Source of the DNA: Siphonobacter curvatus
GTDB taxonomy: Bacteria > Bacteroidota > Bacteroidia > Cytophagales > Spirosomataceae
NCBI RefSeq assembly: GCF_002943425.1
Contig: NZ_PTRA01000001.1
Coordinates: 3,410,001-3,474,000, forward strand
Direction of reading: 5' to 3'
Length of the DNA stretch: 64,000 nucleotides
The position numbers and the translations under genes are program-made. This document shows positions 53,247-61,970 of the stretch, in pieces (within the stretch, counting starts at the first letter, position 1; every line of letters begins with the position of its first letter). The notes beneath the pieces are model-generated. The model was not told the origin of the DNA and ran no database searches. It saw nothing but the letters and a program-made list of their open reading frames with translations.

Positions 53247-54404
53247 ATGAAAGCTGCTGTGTTTCACAAAGTCGGCGATATCAGTGTCGATAACGTCGAT
53301 GATCCCGTCATTGAGCATCCCCGCGATGCCATCATCAAAGTCACTTCAACGGCCATTTGTGGCTCGGATCTGCATATTTACGATGGATTTTTCCCGCAAC
53401 TCAAAGATCAGATCATGGGTCACGAGTTTATGGGTATTATTGAGGAAGTAGGCTCGGGCGTTAGTAACCTGAAAAAAGGCGATCGCGTCGTAGTTCCCTT
53501 TCCCATTGCCTGCGGTCACTGCTATTTCTGTAATCACGGCCTGCAACCCCACTGCGAAAATTCCAATCCCGAACATTACGGTCCCGAAGGCGGCCTGATG
53601 GAAGGTCGCGGCGGTGCCTTATTTGGGTACACGGATTTGTATGGCGGTTATCCCGGGGGTCAGGCGGAGTACGTCCGCGTGCCTTTCGCCGATTACGGCC
53701 TGCGAAAAGTCCCCGATCTGCTGCGGGACGAGCAGGTTTTATTCCTTACGGATATTTTCCCTACGGGCTGGTCGGCCATTGACTGGGGAAATCTGAAGGG
53801 GGGCGAAACCGTAGCCATTTTCGGTTCGGGTCCGGTAGGGCTCATGGCTCAAAAAGCCGCCTGGATTCGGGGAGCGGGCCGGGTGATTGCGATCGATCCG
53901 GTGAATTACCGACTCGAACGGGCCAAGAAAGTAAACAAAGTCGAGACGCTTAATCCGCACGAAGTAGACGTTGTAGAAGCTATCCGCCAAATGACCAATG
54001 GCCGGGGAGCCGACGTTTGCGTAGATGCCGTGGGGGTTGAGGCCGAGCGTTCGTTCCTCGATAAAATGAAAGCGGTGATCAACTTCGAGAAGGGTTCCAT
54101 TAAAGTTATCGAACTTTGCATCAAGGCCGTACGGCGGGGCGGCATTGTTTCGGTAGTCGGTGTATATGGTACGCCTTACGATAATTTCCCGATTCACAGT
54201 CTGGTTGATAAAGGGCTTTCCATGCGATTTGGTCAGGCTCCGGTACAAAATTACATCGATGAATTATTCCAGCTGGTGGAACAGGATCGCGTCGTACTGG
54301 ACGACATTATCTCGCACGTCCTGCCGCTTTCGGAAGCCTCCCACGCGTATGACATCTTCAAAAACAAAGAAGATGATTGCGTGAAAGTGGTACTAAAGCC
54401 CTAA
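53247..54404 (+). CDS. Zinc-dependent alcohol dehydrogenase
   Basis: A 385-residue MDR-family oxidoreductase. The N-terminal catalytic domain carries the catalytic-zinc cysteine and histidine (AICGSDLHIYDG, GHEFMG) and a structural-zinc knot of four cysteines (CGHCYFCNHGLQPHC). The Rossmann loop is GSGPVGLMAQ (about 195). Such enzymes with the long MEGRGGALFGYTDLYGG stretch group with bacterial glutathione-independent formaldehyde dehydrogenase-like proteins, but the substrate is unsure. The ATG at 53247 fits the family; the same frame extends upstream through the end of the GT-C gene but not as coding. A hairpin follows. Confidence 0.93.
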   Translation: MKAAVFHKVGDISVDNVDDPVIEHPRDAIIKVTSTAICGSDLHIYDGFFPQLKDQIMGHEFMGIIEEVGSGVSNLKKGDRVVVPFPIACGHCYFCNHGLQPHCENSNPEHYGPEGGLMEGRGGALFGYTDLYGGYPGGQAEYVRVPFADYGLRKVPDLLRDEQVLFLTDIFPTGWSAIDWGNLKGGETVAIFGSGPVGLMAQKAAWIRGAGRVIAIDPVNYRLERAKKVNKVETLNPHEVDVVEAIRQMTNGRGADVCVDAVGVEAERSFLDKMKAVINFEKGSIKVIELCIKAVRRGGIVSVVGVYGTPYDNFPIHSLVDKGLSMRFGQAPVQNYIDELFQLVEQDRVVLDDIISHVLPLSEASHAYDIFKNKEDDCVKVVLKP

Positions 54405-54426
54405 GCGTTTCCAGTGGCATACCTAA

Positions 54427-54462
54427 CAAGGGCCGATAGCAGTACGCTACCGGCCCTTTCGA
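54427..54462. terminator. Terminator between alcohol dehydrogenase and SusD
   Basis: AAGGGCCG (54428-54435) pairs with CGGCCCTTT (54451-54459). The same hairpin also ends the converging SusD transcript. Confidence 0.75.
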
Positions 54463-54485
54463 TACATTGAAGGTTAACTTTTGGG

Positions 54486-56159
54486 TTACCAGCCTTCGTT
54501 CTGCACCAGATTCGGATTTCGCAGGGTTTCGTCGGTGGTAATTGGTAGCACGTACATGGCATTTCGCCAGAGACGATCTTCTACCTTAAATCGTTCGTAC
54601 CGGAATCCACCCGGAGCATTAGCGTCCACGACGGGTTTCATGCCGTAAATAGTTTTCTCGGTGTTTTCCGCAATTTTCCAGCGGCGTACATCCCAGAAAC
54701 GGTGATTCTCGAAAGCCAGCTCAATCCGTCGTTCATTGCGGATGCGTTGCCGCATCTGGGCCTGCGTGAGTCCGGTAGCCAATTCCTTCGCTCCCGCCCG
54801 TTTGCGGATCAGATTTACGTATTTCAAAATATCGGCGTTTCCTGGATCGTACTCATTTAGAGCCTCGGCGTAGTTCAGGTAAAATTCGGCCAGACGGAAA
54901 ATAATACCGTGTACATCCCGGCCCTGCCCCTGCCCAACGGTGATGTTTTCATCAGCCAGTTTGCGGTTGCTATACCCCGTTCGGGTGCGATCGGTTGCGG
55001 TACTTTGCTCATCTTTTCCGCCCGCGTAGGTTTCAATTTTACGTCCTTTCCAGGTTGAGCCGTTGTACGTAATGTCGGAATAGAAACGAGGTTCGCGGTT
55101 CTCGTAAGGGCGAGCTGGGTCGTAGCCGGAGGTCGGATCACTGATGGGTAATCCATTCGCCATTTCGTAATCATCCACCAGGTTTTGCGTGGGCGATGCC
55201 CCCGACCAGCCATTGCTGCCGTATGGGAACAGATAGCGGTCGTAATCCTGATTGGATTCCCGCATCCGTACCCAAATTACTTCGTTACTCTGCAACGTAC
55301 GGCTTTTGTACATCTCCTGCCGATCCTTTAGCGTAGGTTCCAGCGTATAATTGAGGTCAATGACGGCCTTGGCGGCATCGGCGGCTTTTTTCCACTTTTC
55401 CGGATCCGAAGCGGTTGCATTACTGCTGATATCGGGTCGGAAACCCGTCTTTCCGGCAATGGCCCACAATGGACTCGCCGAGTACAACAGCATCCGGGCT
55501 TTCAGGGCCAGACAGGTCCCTTTGGTTACCCGCCCGACCTGATTGGAAGGATACGTAGCCGCCACGCGTTTATAGGCTTCATCACAGTCGGCCAGCACCT
55601 GCTGCAAACAGGCATCGTACGAACTGCGGGGTTGGTTCAGACCTTCCATGTCCGTCTGTTCCAGTACCCGATTCACGATCAGTACGCCCCCAAACTGACG
55701 CATCAGATCCGCCAGATAGTAAGCCCGCAGGAAGTATACTTCACCGATCCGGTTTTGCAAAAAGCCGGGATTATTGGCATCATCCGGTGTTTTGTACTTT
55801 TCAATCCCCTCCAGCAATGTATTAGCCTGCCGAATGGCTACGTAGTTTTCCCGCCAGGTATTACCGATCGGGTTATTGTTACCAGACCAGGAGCCATTGT
55901 TGAAACTCATAGAGCCCATCCAGGTCGAAGCGTCCTTGGATTCGTCGGTGCCCGAAGACATCGAATACCCACCTAGGTACGTATACGGCCCGCGAATGCG
56001 ACGGTAGAGGTTATTGACGACCTGATCGGTCATGACGAAGCTGGTGAAAATATCTTCGTCCTGTTGCTGGGTTACAGCGGCCCGGTCCAGAAAGTCGCTC
56101 TTACAACCCGTGGCCAGTTGCAGAGCCAGAAATAAAGCAAGAATACGCGTATGTTTCAT
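54486..56159 (-). CDS. SusD/RagB-family outer-membrane nutrient-binding lipoprotein
   Basis: A 557-residue surface lipoprotein (lipobox ATGCKSD, cysteine about residue 19). SusD proteins cap the SusC pore and capture glycans or peptides. Typical landmarks: IRQANTLLEGIEKYK, FLRAYYLADLMRQFGGVLIV, the TPR-like helices in the middle and RNERRIELAFENHRFWDVRRWK near the C-terminus. It follows its SusC partner by 10 bases, so both are one transcript. No glycoside hydrolase, sulfatase or peptidase is next to the pair, so the substrate cannot be guessed. Confidence 0.96.
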   Translation of the reverse strand: MKHTRILALFLALQLATGCKSDFLDRAAVTQQQDEDIFTSFVMTDQVVNNLYRRIRGPYTYLGGYSMSSGTDESKDASTWMGSMSFNNGSWSGNNNPIGNTWRENYVAIRQANTLLEGIEKYKTPDDANNPGFLQNRIGEVYFLRAYYLADLMRQFGGVLIVNRVLEQTDMEGLNQPRSSYDACLQQVLADCDEAYKRVAATYPSNQVGRVTKGTCLALKARMLLYSASPLWAIAGKTGFRPDISSNATASDPEKWKKAADAAKAVIDLNYTLEPTLKDRQEMYKSRTLQSNEVIWVRMRESNQDYDRYLFPYGSNGWSGASPTQNLVDDYEMANGLPISDPTSGYDPARPYENREPRFYSDITYNGSTWKGRKIETYAGGKDEQSTATDRTRTGYSNRKLADENITVGQGQGRDVHGIIFRLAEFYLNYAEALNEYDPGNADILKYVNLIRKRAGAKELATGLTQAQMRQRIRNERRIELAFENHRFWDVRRWKIAENTEKTIYGMKPVVDANAPGGFRYERFKVEDRLWRNAMYVLPITTDETLRNPNLVQNEGW

Positions 56160-56169
56160 AGAAGTAGGC

Positions 56170-59100
56170 TTAGAATCTTAAATCAATACCGAGGTTCCAG
56201 ATTTTTTGAATGGGGTACATGGCTCCGTTACCATCACCAATTTCAGGATCCACCTGAAAATCCTTGAGTTTATCCCAGGTATACAGGTTCATCCCATTGA
56301 CGTACACCCGGAAGTACGAAAGCCCAATAGGTGCCAGCCATTTTTTAGGCAGTCGGTAGCCCACTTCCAGGTTTTTGATGCGTAGATAATCCGCACTTCG
56401 GATCCAGAACGTGGAACCCCGGTGGTTGTTACCGTTGGTAGAAGCGTGTAAGCGGGGATACGTAGCCGTTGCTGCCGTTTCAGGGGTCCAGCGACCCAGG
56501 TGGAAGGGTTTTACTTTTCCACTCTGGAAGAATTCATACACGGCTTCATTGTTGAGCATAACGTCGGTGTGAGCTGCTCCCTGCAACAATACTGACACAT
56601 CGAAGCCCTCGTAATCCACGCCAATGGAGCTACCGAAGATGATTTCGGGCGTGCGGGCGTAGCCAATGGCCGTTTCATCGAAGCTGGTCTGGACGCGGTC
56701 GTACTCGTCGCCCGTCAACTTACGGTACTTCAAATCACCGGGGCCATAGGTTGAAAAGTTTTGGAAGGGGCTGCTTTTCACATCTTCTTCATTCTGGAAG
56801 AAACCCTCGGCAATCAGACCGAATTTCGTACCCACGGGGCGTCCCGTGCGTCGCATCCAGGGATACGGCCGGGCCACTTCATCCTGATACACAATTTTGT
56901 TGCGGGCGAAGGTGACGTTGGGCTTAATGAAGTAATGCACCCGACCGATTTTATTGTCGTGGGTCAGCTCAAACTCAAAACCTTTGTTATCGACGATACC
57001 GATGTTCTGGGCTTTAATATCCTGACCAAACACGTCGGAAAGCGTACTCCGGCTGATGAGAATATTGCTACGCCGCTGACGGAACAAATCGAGTGTAAAA
57101 CCCAGACGACCACCCCAAAAGCGGGTTTCAAGCCCTACGTCCAGTTGCCGACCGCGTTCCCAGGTTACGCCGGGGTTTCCGATGGCCTGCTGAAACCAGC
57201 CGTTGGCCCGGGCGGCATTCGTACCGAAGTAGTACGCATCGCCATCGCCACCACCACCCCAGGAGGTAAACCAGAGAAAACGCTGAGCTGCCGATGGGTA
57301 TCGATCCCCGCTGGAACGATCATTCCCTACTTCGCCGTAAGAAGCCCGGATTTTCAGAAAATCATCCGCCCGCAGGTGTTCTTTGAGGAAACCTTCCTCG
57401 GAAATTACCCAGCCCCCCGAAATAGACGGGAATAAACCGTAGCGGCTCTCGCGGGGGAAGTTCTCCGAACCCTGATAGGAAGCACTCACTTCCAGCAGGT
57501 ACTTCTGCTTGTAGTTGTACGTTCCCCGGAAGAGAAGCGATTGATAGGCGTACGGAATCTGCGATCGGTACTCCTGCAAGCGGCGATTCCAGAGTAACAT
57601 GCCCGTCAGGTCATGATCTTTAAATTGACGGTTCCAGTTTAACGTAGCCTCGAAGTAGGTATTCCGTACGGCATCGCCGCCACCAAAGCTACCGTTTGGA
57701 TCGATCCGCGTGTCCTGACCAAACTGCTTGTAGCTGGTGATCTGTCCCTGAGCATTGTAAATCGGCTCAAACAGAGCGTAACTACGCGTGAACGAAGAGT
57801 TGGGCGTATTGGTATTGTCATACGAGAACGAAGCCTTTGCACTGAGGTTTTTCGTAATAAAATCAAGTTTTCGGGTCAAAGCAAAGGTCCCTTGTACCGT
57901 GTTGTTATACCAGTGGCGGTAACCTTTCTGTGAGAGTTCTCCGTAGATATTCTGCGTAAACGTACCGTTGCCAAACATCGATCCGTCCGGATTGAAGATC
58001 GGGTAAATGGGCGGCATTCGGTTAGCCAGGTTCATGATATCTCCGGCCGAGTTGTTTCCGTCAGTACGGTCCGTGAGAATCCCCGCTAGATCCAGCCGGG
58101 CCGACAGCGTGGAGGTAATATCCACGTCTACATTGGCCCGTAGGTTGTAGCGTTTCATGATATTATTACCGTTATAGCCCTCCTGGTTTTCCTTGGTATG
58201 CCGGTAATTTCCTTCCTGAAAGTTATACCCCGCCGAGATAAAATACCGGGCTGTACTGCCTCCCCCGCTCACGTTCAGGTTAGCCTGGGCCACGCGGGAG
58301 GGCTGCATCAGAAACTTGTAGAAATCCGTGTTGGGCAAACTACCGTTGCGGTACCCTTCCAGTTGCTGGTCGGTAAAGGCGGGCTGCTGACCGTCATTTC
58401 GTAGGGCTTCGTTGTACAGCGTTGCGTAGTCGTACGAACCCAGGTACTTGGGCAAACGAGTCGCCTCCTGTACCCCGATGGACGAACGAAAACTCACCTG
58501 CGGAGCTCCGGAGCTGCCTCGCTTTGTAGTCACGAGGACAGCTCCGTTGGCACCCCGCATCCCGAGCACGGCGGTAGCTGCGGCATCCTTCAAAATAGTC
58601 AGACTTTCAATGTCGTTCGGGTCGAGGTAATCCATGCTCCGTTCGACCCCATCCACCATCACAATCGGCGTGGCGTTGTTAAGCGTATTTACGCCGCGGA
58701 TGTATAGCGTACTACCATCCACGCCGGGTTCGCCGCTGCGTTGGGTCGTAATCAAGCCCGGCAAACGGCCCGCCAGAGCGTTAGTCAGGTTGGATACGGG
58801 GCTCTGTACCAGCTCTTTCGTACCGATCGAAGCGACGGCACCCGTAACGGTCGCTTTTTTCTGCTGACCGTAGGCTACGACGACCACTTCATTAAGACTG
58901 TTGCTATTCGGCTTGAGCTGTACGTTGAGTTTCGAACGACCCGTAACGGGCCATTCCTGCTTTTCGTATCCAATGTAACTAAAGACAAGCACTGCTTCGC
59001 GGTCGGGTACGTTGATGGCGTAGTTACCGCTGGCATCGGTAGTAATGCCCCGGTTCGTGTTTTTGATGGCCACGTTTACGCCCGGCATGCCGGTGTTGGT

Positions 59101-59556
59101 TTCGTCGGTTACGGTTCCGGTGATGGTCAGGTCCTGTACGCTATTGGCCGCCAGTAGTACACTGTTTTCTTCCGTAGTCAGGGCTTCCTCCTGGGCCATG
59201 TGCAGAATGATGGTGGACCCTTTCACCTTGTACCGAATCTGCGAAGCATTCCCGAAAAGCGTTTCCAGAATATGGAAAAGCCGCTCGTTCTGAGCCTGTA
59301 AGCTCACCTTTCGGGTGGCCTGAATAACCTGCGGACTGTACATAAATTGTACCGCCGCCTGCTTGCCGATCTGTCTAAGGGCCGTACTAACTTCTTCATT
59401 ACTAATGTTCAGGGTGATTCGTTTATTTAGTAGTTCCTGTCCGTTGCCATCAAACGCGGCGGCCAATGTCGTACCCAGAATTACTAATAGAAACTGACAT
59501 ATAGATAAACGCATGATTCTGAGTAAAATCTTATTCGGTTTCCTATTGTTTTTCAT
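56170..59556 (-). CDS. SusC/RagA TonB-linked outer-membrane receptor with STN domain
   Basis: A 1128-residue TonB-dependent transporter. After a signal peptide comes an STN domain (about 45-110, RITLNISNEEVSTALRQIGKQ), which in FecA-like receptors contacts the anti-sigma protein. A carboxypeptidase-regulatory-like domain (about 155-235, GTVTDETNTGMPGVNVAIKN) follows, then the plug (NALAGRLPGLITTQRSGEPG) and the 22-strand barrel ending in LGIDLRF. With the sigma and FecR genes upstream on the same strand it forms a transcription-control circuit. I prefer the ATG at 59556; the longer frame adds residues with no signal. Confidence 0.95.
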   Translation of the reverse strand: MKNNRKPNKILLRIMRLSICQFLLVILGTTLAAAFDGNGQELLNKRITLNISNEEVSTALRQIGKQAAVQFMYSPQVIQATRKVSLQAQNERLFHILETLFGNASQIRYKVKGSTIILHMAQEEALTTEENSVLLAANSVQDLTITGTVTDETNTGMPGVNVAIKNTNRGITTDASGNYAINVPDREAVLVFSYIGYEKQEWPVTGRSKLNVQLKPNSNSLNEVVVVAYGQQKKATVTGAVASIGTKELVQSPVSNLTNALAGRLPGLITTQRSGEPGVDGSTLYIRGVNTLNNATPIVMVDGVERSMDYLDPNDIESLTILKDAAATAVLGMRGANGAVLVTTKRGSSGAPQVSFRSSIGVQEATRLPKYLGSYDYATLYNEALRNDGQQPAFTDQQLEGYRNGSLPNTDFYKFLMQPSRVAQANLNVSGGGSTARYFISAGYNFQEGNYRHTKENQEGYNGNNIMKRYNLRANVDVDITSTLSARLDLAGILTDRTDGNNSAGDIMNLANRMPPIYPIFNPDGSMFGNGTFTQNIYGELSQKGYRHWYNNTVQGTFALTRKLDFITKNLSAKASFSYDNTNTPNSSFTRSYALFEPIYNAQGQITSYKQFGQDTRIDPNGSFGGGDAVRNTYFEATLNWNRQFKDHDLTGMLLWNRRLQEYRSQIPYAYQSLLFRGTYNYKQKYLLEVSASYQGSENFPRESRYGLFPSISGGWVISEEGFLKEHLRADDFLKIRASYGEVGNDRSSGDRYPSAAQRFLWFTSWGGGGDGDAYYFGTNAARANGWFQQAIGNPGVTWERGRQLDVGLETRFWGGRLGFTLDLFRQRRSNILISRSTLSDVFGQDIKAQNIGIVDNKGFEFELTHDNKIGRVHYFIKPNVTFARNKIVYQDEVARPYPWMRRTGRPVGTKFGLIAEGFFQNEEDVKSSPFQNFSTYGPGDLKYRKLTGDEYDRVQTSFDETAIGYARTPEIIFGSSIGVDYEGFDVSVLLQGAAHTDVMLNNEAVYEFFQSGKVKPFHLGRWTPETAATATYPRLHASTNGNNHRGSTFWIRSADYLRIKNLEVGYRLPKKWLAPIGLSYFRVYVNGMNLYTWDKLKDFQVDPEIGDGNGAMYPIQKIWNLGIDLRF

Positions 59557-59807
59557 AGATTTGTGGTTGTACTGGTTTGAAAAAAATTGGTATAGCAAGC
59601 CCCGTTTCCGGCCGGTAAGGTCGGAGTAGATCTGAGCAAAGATTTGGGACTTTTCGGGCGGAAGATGGTGGTACATCTTTCGCCCTTTTTTGTAGTTAGA
59701 GGGTAAGTTTTGTGGATGTATTACAGTGGCATAGAGTCATGGTTAAGTGAGTGAAAAAGGATGGTATACGACGGCAGCGGCCTGTACTCTTTTGGATCAT
59801 TCAAATG

Positions 59808-60866
59808 TTACTGGCACTTCTTTCCCTGAATGAAAATCTGGCCGTCTCTAACTTCGTAATGGGCGTTTACGGTTCGGCAAATCATGTCCAGTTTTTCAAA
59901 GAGTGGTTCCTGGCCTAGCTCGGCGGTCAGCTGGCATTCGGAGAAAACGGTACGATTATACGTTATCGGTATTTGATAGGTTTTTTGTAGCTGATCAAAG
60001 ACCTGAGGTAAGGGGGTACGATCAAATGAAAGCGTTTGGCCTAGGGCCTCTGGCGTCGGTTGCGGAGCCTCTACCAGGGTTCGCTTTAATTCGGGTTTCT
60101 TTTCCGTGAATACAACTTGCTGATTGGGCGTCAGAATGACCGGCTTGGCCTTTTCCTGAGTCGTTCGGGTGAATACGGCCACTTTCCCGGTTCGTACCAC
60201 GACTTGTACGTTTTTTTCGAACGAACGAATGGTAAAGCTGGTACCCAATACTTTAGCCACCAGTTCGTGAGCGTACACCACGAATGGTTGCTCCGGATTA
60301 CGGGTTACTTCAAAGAAGGCCTCTCCTTCCAGATAAACGTTACGTTGCTTTTCATCGAACGTTTTTGGGAACCGGACCTGACTGCCGGGTTCGAGTTTAA
60401 CCCGGCTGCCATCCATCAGCGTCAGCAACTGAGGCGACGAAGTGCGATTGGTAATTGTACGCAACTCCGTCGTCTTCGTCGCTTCAACGTGGGTCGTACG
60501 AAACGAGGGCTGATAAACGTAATAAAACAGGCTTCCCATACCCACGACCAGTACGACGGCAGCGGCTACGCGAATTTTCTTCCAAAAATGAGGTTGAGTA
60601 GGTACGGTTTGGGCTTCACGGGATAGACGAGCATCAGTAATCCGGTTTATCTGTTGTTCGAAATCGCTATCGGAAAGGTTTTCCTGAGCTTCCTGTAGGG
60701 CTTCGACGAATTGCCGGGCCGCCCAGATCCGGTCAGCTCGCTGCGGATGCGATTGCAGCCAGTTCTCCCAGAAAATCGTATCCGCTACGGTCGGTTTTAG
60801 TACCCATCGACGAAAGGCCTCATCTCCGATAAAATCTTCAATTTGATAGTGTACATAATCAACCAT
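59808..60866 (-). CDS. FecR-family anti-sigma factor
   Basis: A 352-residue inner-membrane regulator. The N-terminal 85 residues are cytoplasmic and would hold the sigma factor. A helix at about 98-115 (VAAAVVLVVGMGSLFYYV) crosses the membrane, and a FecR domain (about 135-235, LLTLMDGSRVKLEPGSQVRF) and a C-terminal DUF4974/STN-like domain (about 270-350, FDRTPLPQVFDQLQKTYQIP) lie in the periplasm. It sits between the sigma gene (85 bases upstream) and the SusC gene, so it most likely relays the substrate signal from SusC to the sigma factor. Confidence 0.95.
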   Translation of the reverse strand: MVDYVHYQIEDFIGDEAFRRWVLKPTVADTIFWENWLQSHPQRADRIWAARQFVEALQEAQENLSDSDFEQQINRITDARLSREAQTVPTQPHFWKKIRVAAAVVLVVGMGSLFYYVYQPSFRTTHVEATKTTELRTITNRTSSPQLLTLMDGSRVKLEPGSQVRFPKTFDEKQRNVYLEGEAFFEVTRNPEQPFVVYAHELVAKVLGTSFTIRSFEKNVQVVVRTGKVAVFTRTTQEKAKPVILTPNQQVVFTEKKPELKRTLVEAPQPTPEALGQTLSFDRTPLPQVFDQLQKTYQIPITYNRTVFSECQLTAELGQEPLFEKLDMICRTVNAHYEVRDGQIFIQGKKCQ

Positions 60867-60951
60867 AACGAGCAGCAGGCTAGGTAAAACCCCGTTTTAT
60901 AAGGAAATAGTACAAGACTAGCCGACCTTACTCAAAATGGATTAACTTTTT

Positions 60952-61572
60952 TTAAGCAAACGAAGTAAAAAAAGGTAAGAGCATGATTCTCACCAACATA
61001 GGAATCTGATTTTTTAGCTGATACAAGGCCCGGTGTAGGGTATTGGCCGCCGATTGCCGCTCGATTCCCATGATCTGAGCGATCTCTTCATTATCGAGGC
61101 CTTCGTAAAATTTCAGGAAAATGACTTCCTGTAGACGCTTAGGTAATTGCTCGATGGCTTGTCGCAGGTTACGTTCATTTTCCAATGACAGCTCGTCACT
61201 GATCCATTCCCGCTCGATATTGAGTCCATCCGAGTAGTCAAGGTCTGTATCAGCCAAGTCCGTACGATCATCGAGTCGGTTTCGATTCCGCAGATCCCGC
61301 AGGAGGTTATTGCGTAAAGCTTTTAATAGATAAATTGTAACGCAGGGGGTTTCTACCAGGTACGCCCGCCGGTCCCACAACTCCAGAAATAAATCCTGAA
61401 TGCAGTCCTGAATCAGCTCCCGCTCTTTCGTAAACCGGGTAGCGTAGTTGAAAAGAATCCGGTAACGTCTCTCAACCAGCAGATCAAAAGCTTCACCCTC
61501 GCCATCTTTGAAACGGACCCAAAGCTGAGCCAGTAAAGATTCATCCGGTGGTATAGCGGAAGACTTTTTCAT
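60952..61572 (-). CDS. ECF-type RNA polymerase sigma factor
   Basis: A 206-residue sigma factor of the Bacteroidota group paired with FecR. Region 2 covers about 20-90 (FDLLVERRYRILFNYATRF, then DCIQDLFLELWDRR) and region 4 about 135-190 (LPKRLQEVIFLKFYEGLDNEEIAQIMGIERQSAANTLHRALYQLK). No anti-sigma part is fused. It is cytoplasmic and would direct transcription of the susC/susD genes behind it when FecR releases it. Its own promoter must be in the AT-rich stretch above 61572. Confidence 0.96.
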   Translation of the reverse strand: MKKSSAIPPDESLLAQLWVRFKDGEGEAFDLLVERRYRILFNYATRFTKERELIQDCIQDLFLELWDRRAYLVETPCVTIYLLKALRNNLLRDLRNRNRLDDRTDLADTDLDYSDGLNIEREWISDELSLENERNLRQAIEQLPKRLQEVIFLKFYEGLDNEEIAQIMGIERQSAANTLHRALYQLKNQIPMLVRIMLLPFFTSFA

Positions 61573-61970
61573 AAAAAGAGAAACGTATGTTTTGGTTGCT
61601 ACGGGCGACTCCTCGGGGCAATCAATCCTTTTTCGAAAGAAATACTCAGGCTTAGAGAATTAAAGTATTGTAAATTTCTGCGAAAAATTATTATCAAACC
61701 AATTAACCCCTTGCTTTTATTTAAAAAATTGGCAAAGCATTCGGTTAAAATACGCATACTATTTGTAAAGATAGAGAAAGTAGGTGCCCTTTAAAAACAG
61801 TTCAAACAGATCCAGAATTCGGAATTTAGGAATTTATACGAAGTTTATAGGTTTTTCAAGAGCCTTTTTTAGTGTTTGTATGGTTTTTACGGTGTATAAA
61901 AGTATAGATCAATAGCAATGCCAGCCTTTTGGGCTGGCATTGCTATTGATCAGTATTCGTAAGAAAATAA
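61573..61970. other. AT-rich gap with sigma promoter region and a long hairpin
   Basis: This stretch holds the promoter of the sigma gene (not placed exactly) and the perfect 20-bp hairpin listed at 61907-61951. No open frame of note. Confidence 0.5.
61907..61951. repeat. Perfect 20-bp inverted repeat after the siderophore receptor
   Basis: GATCAATAGCAATGCCAGCC (61907-61926) and GGCTGGCATTGCTATTGATC (61932-61951) pair without mismatch around a five-base loop. It lies 19 bases after the receptor stop on the minus strand. No T run follows, but the stem is strong enough to end or protect the transcript. Confidence 0.85.

Noticed and set aside
56761-57435. A 224-codon frame antisense to SusC
   Set aside because: It lies opposite the SusC barrel and shows no motif or start context.
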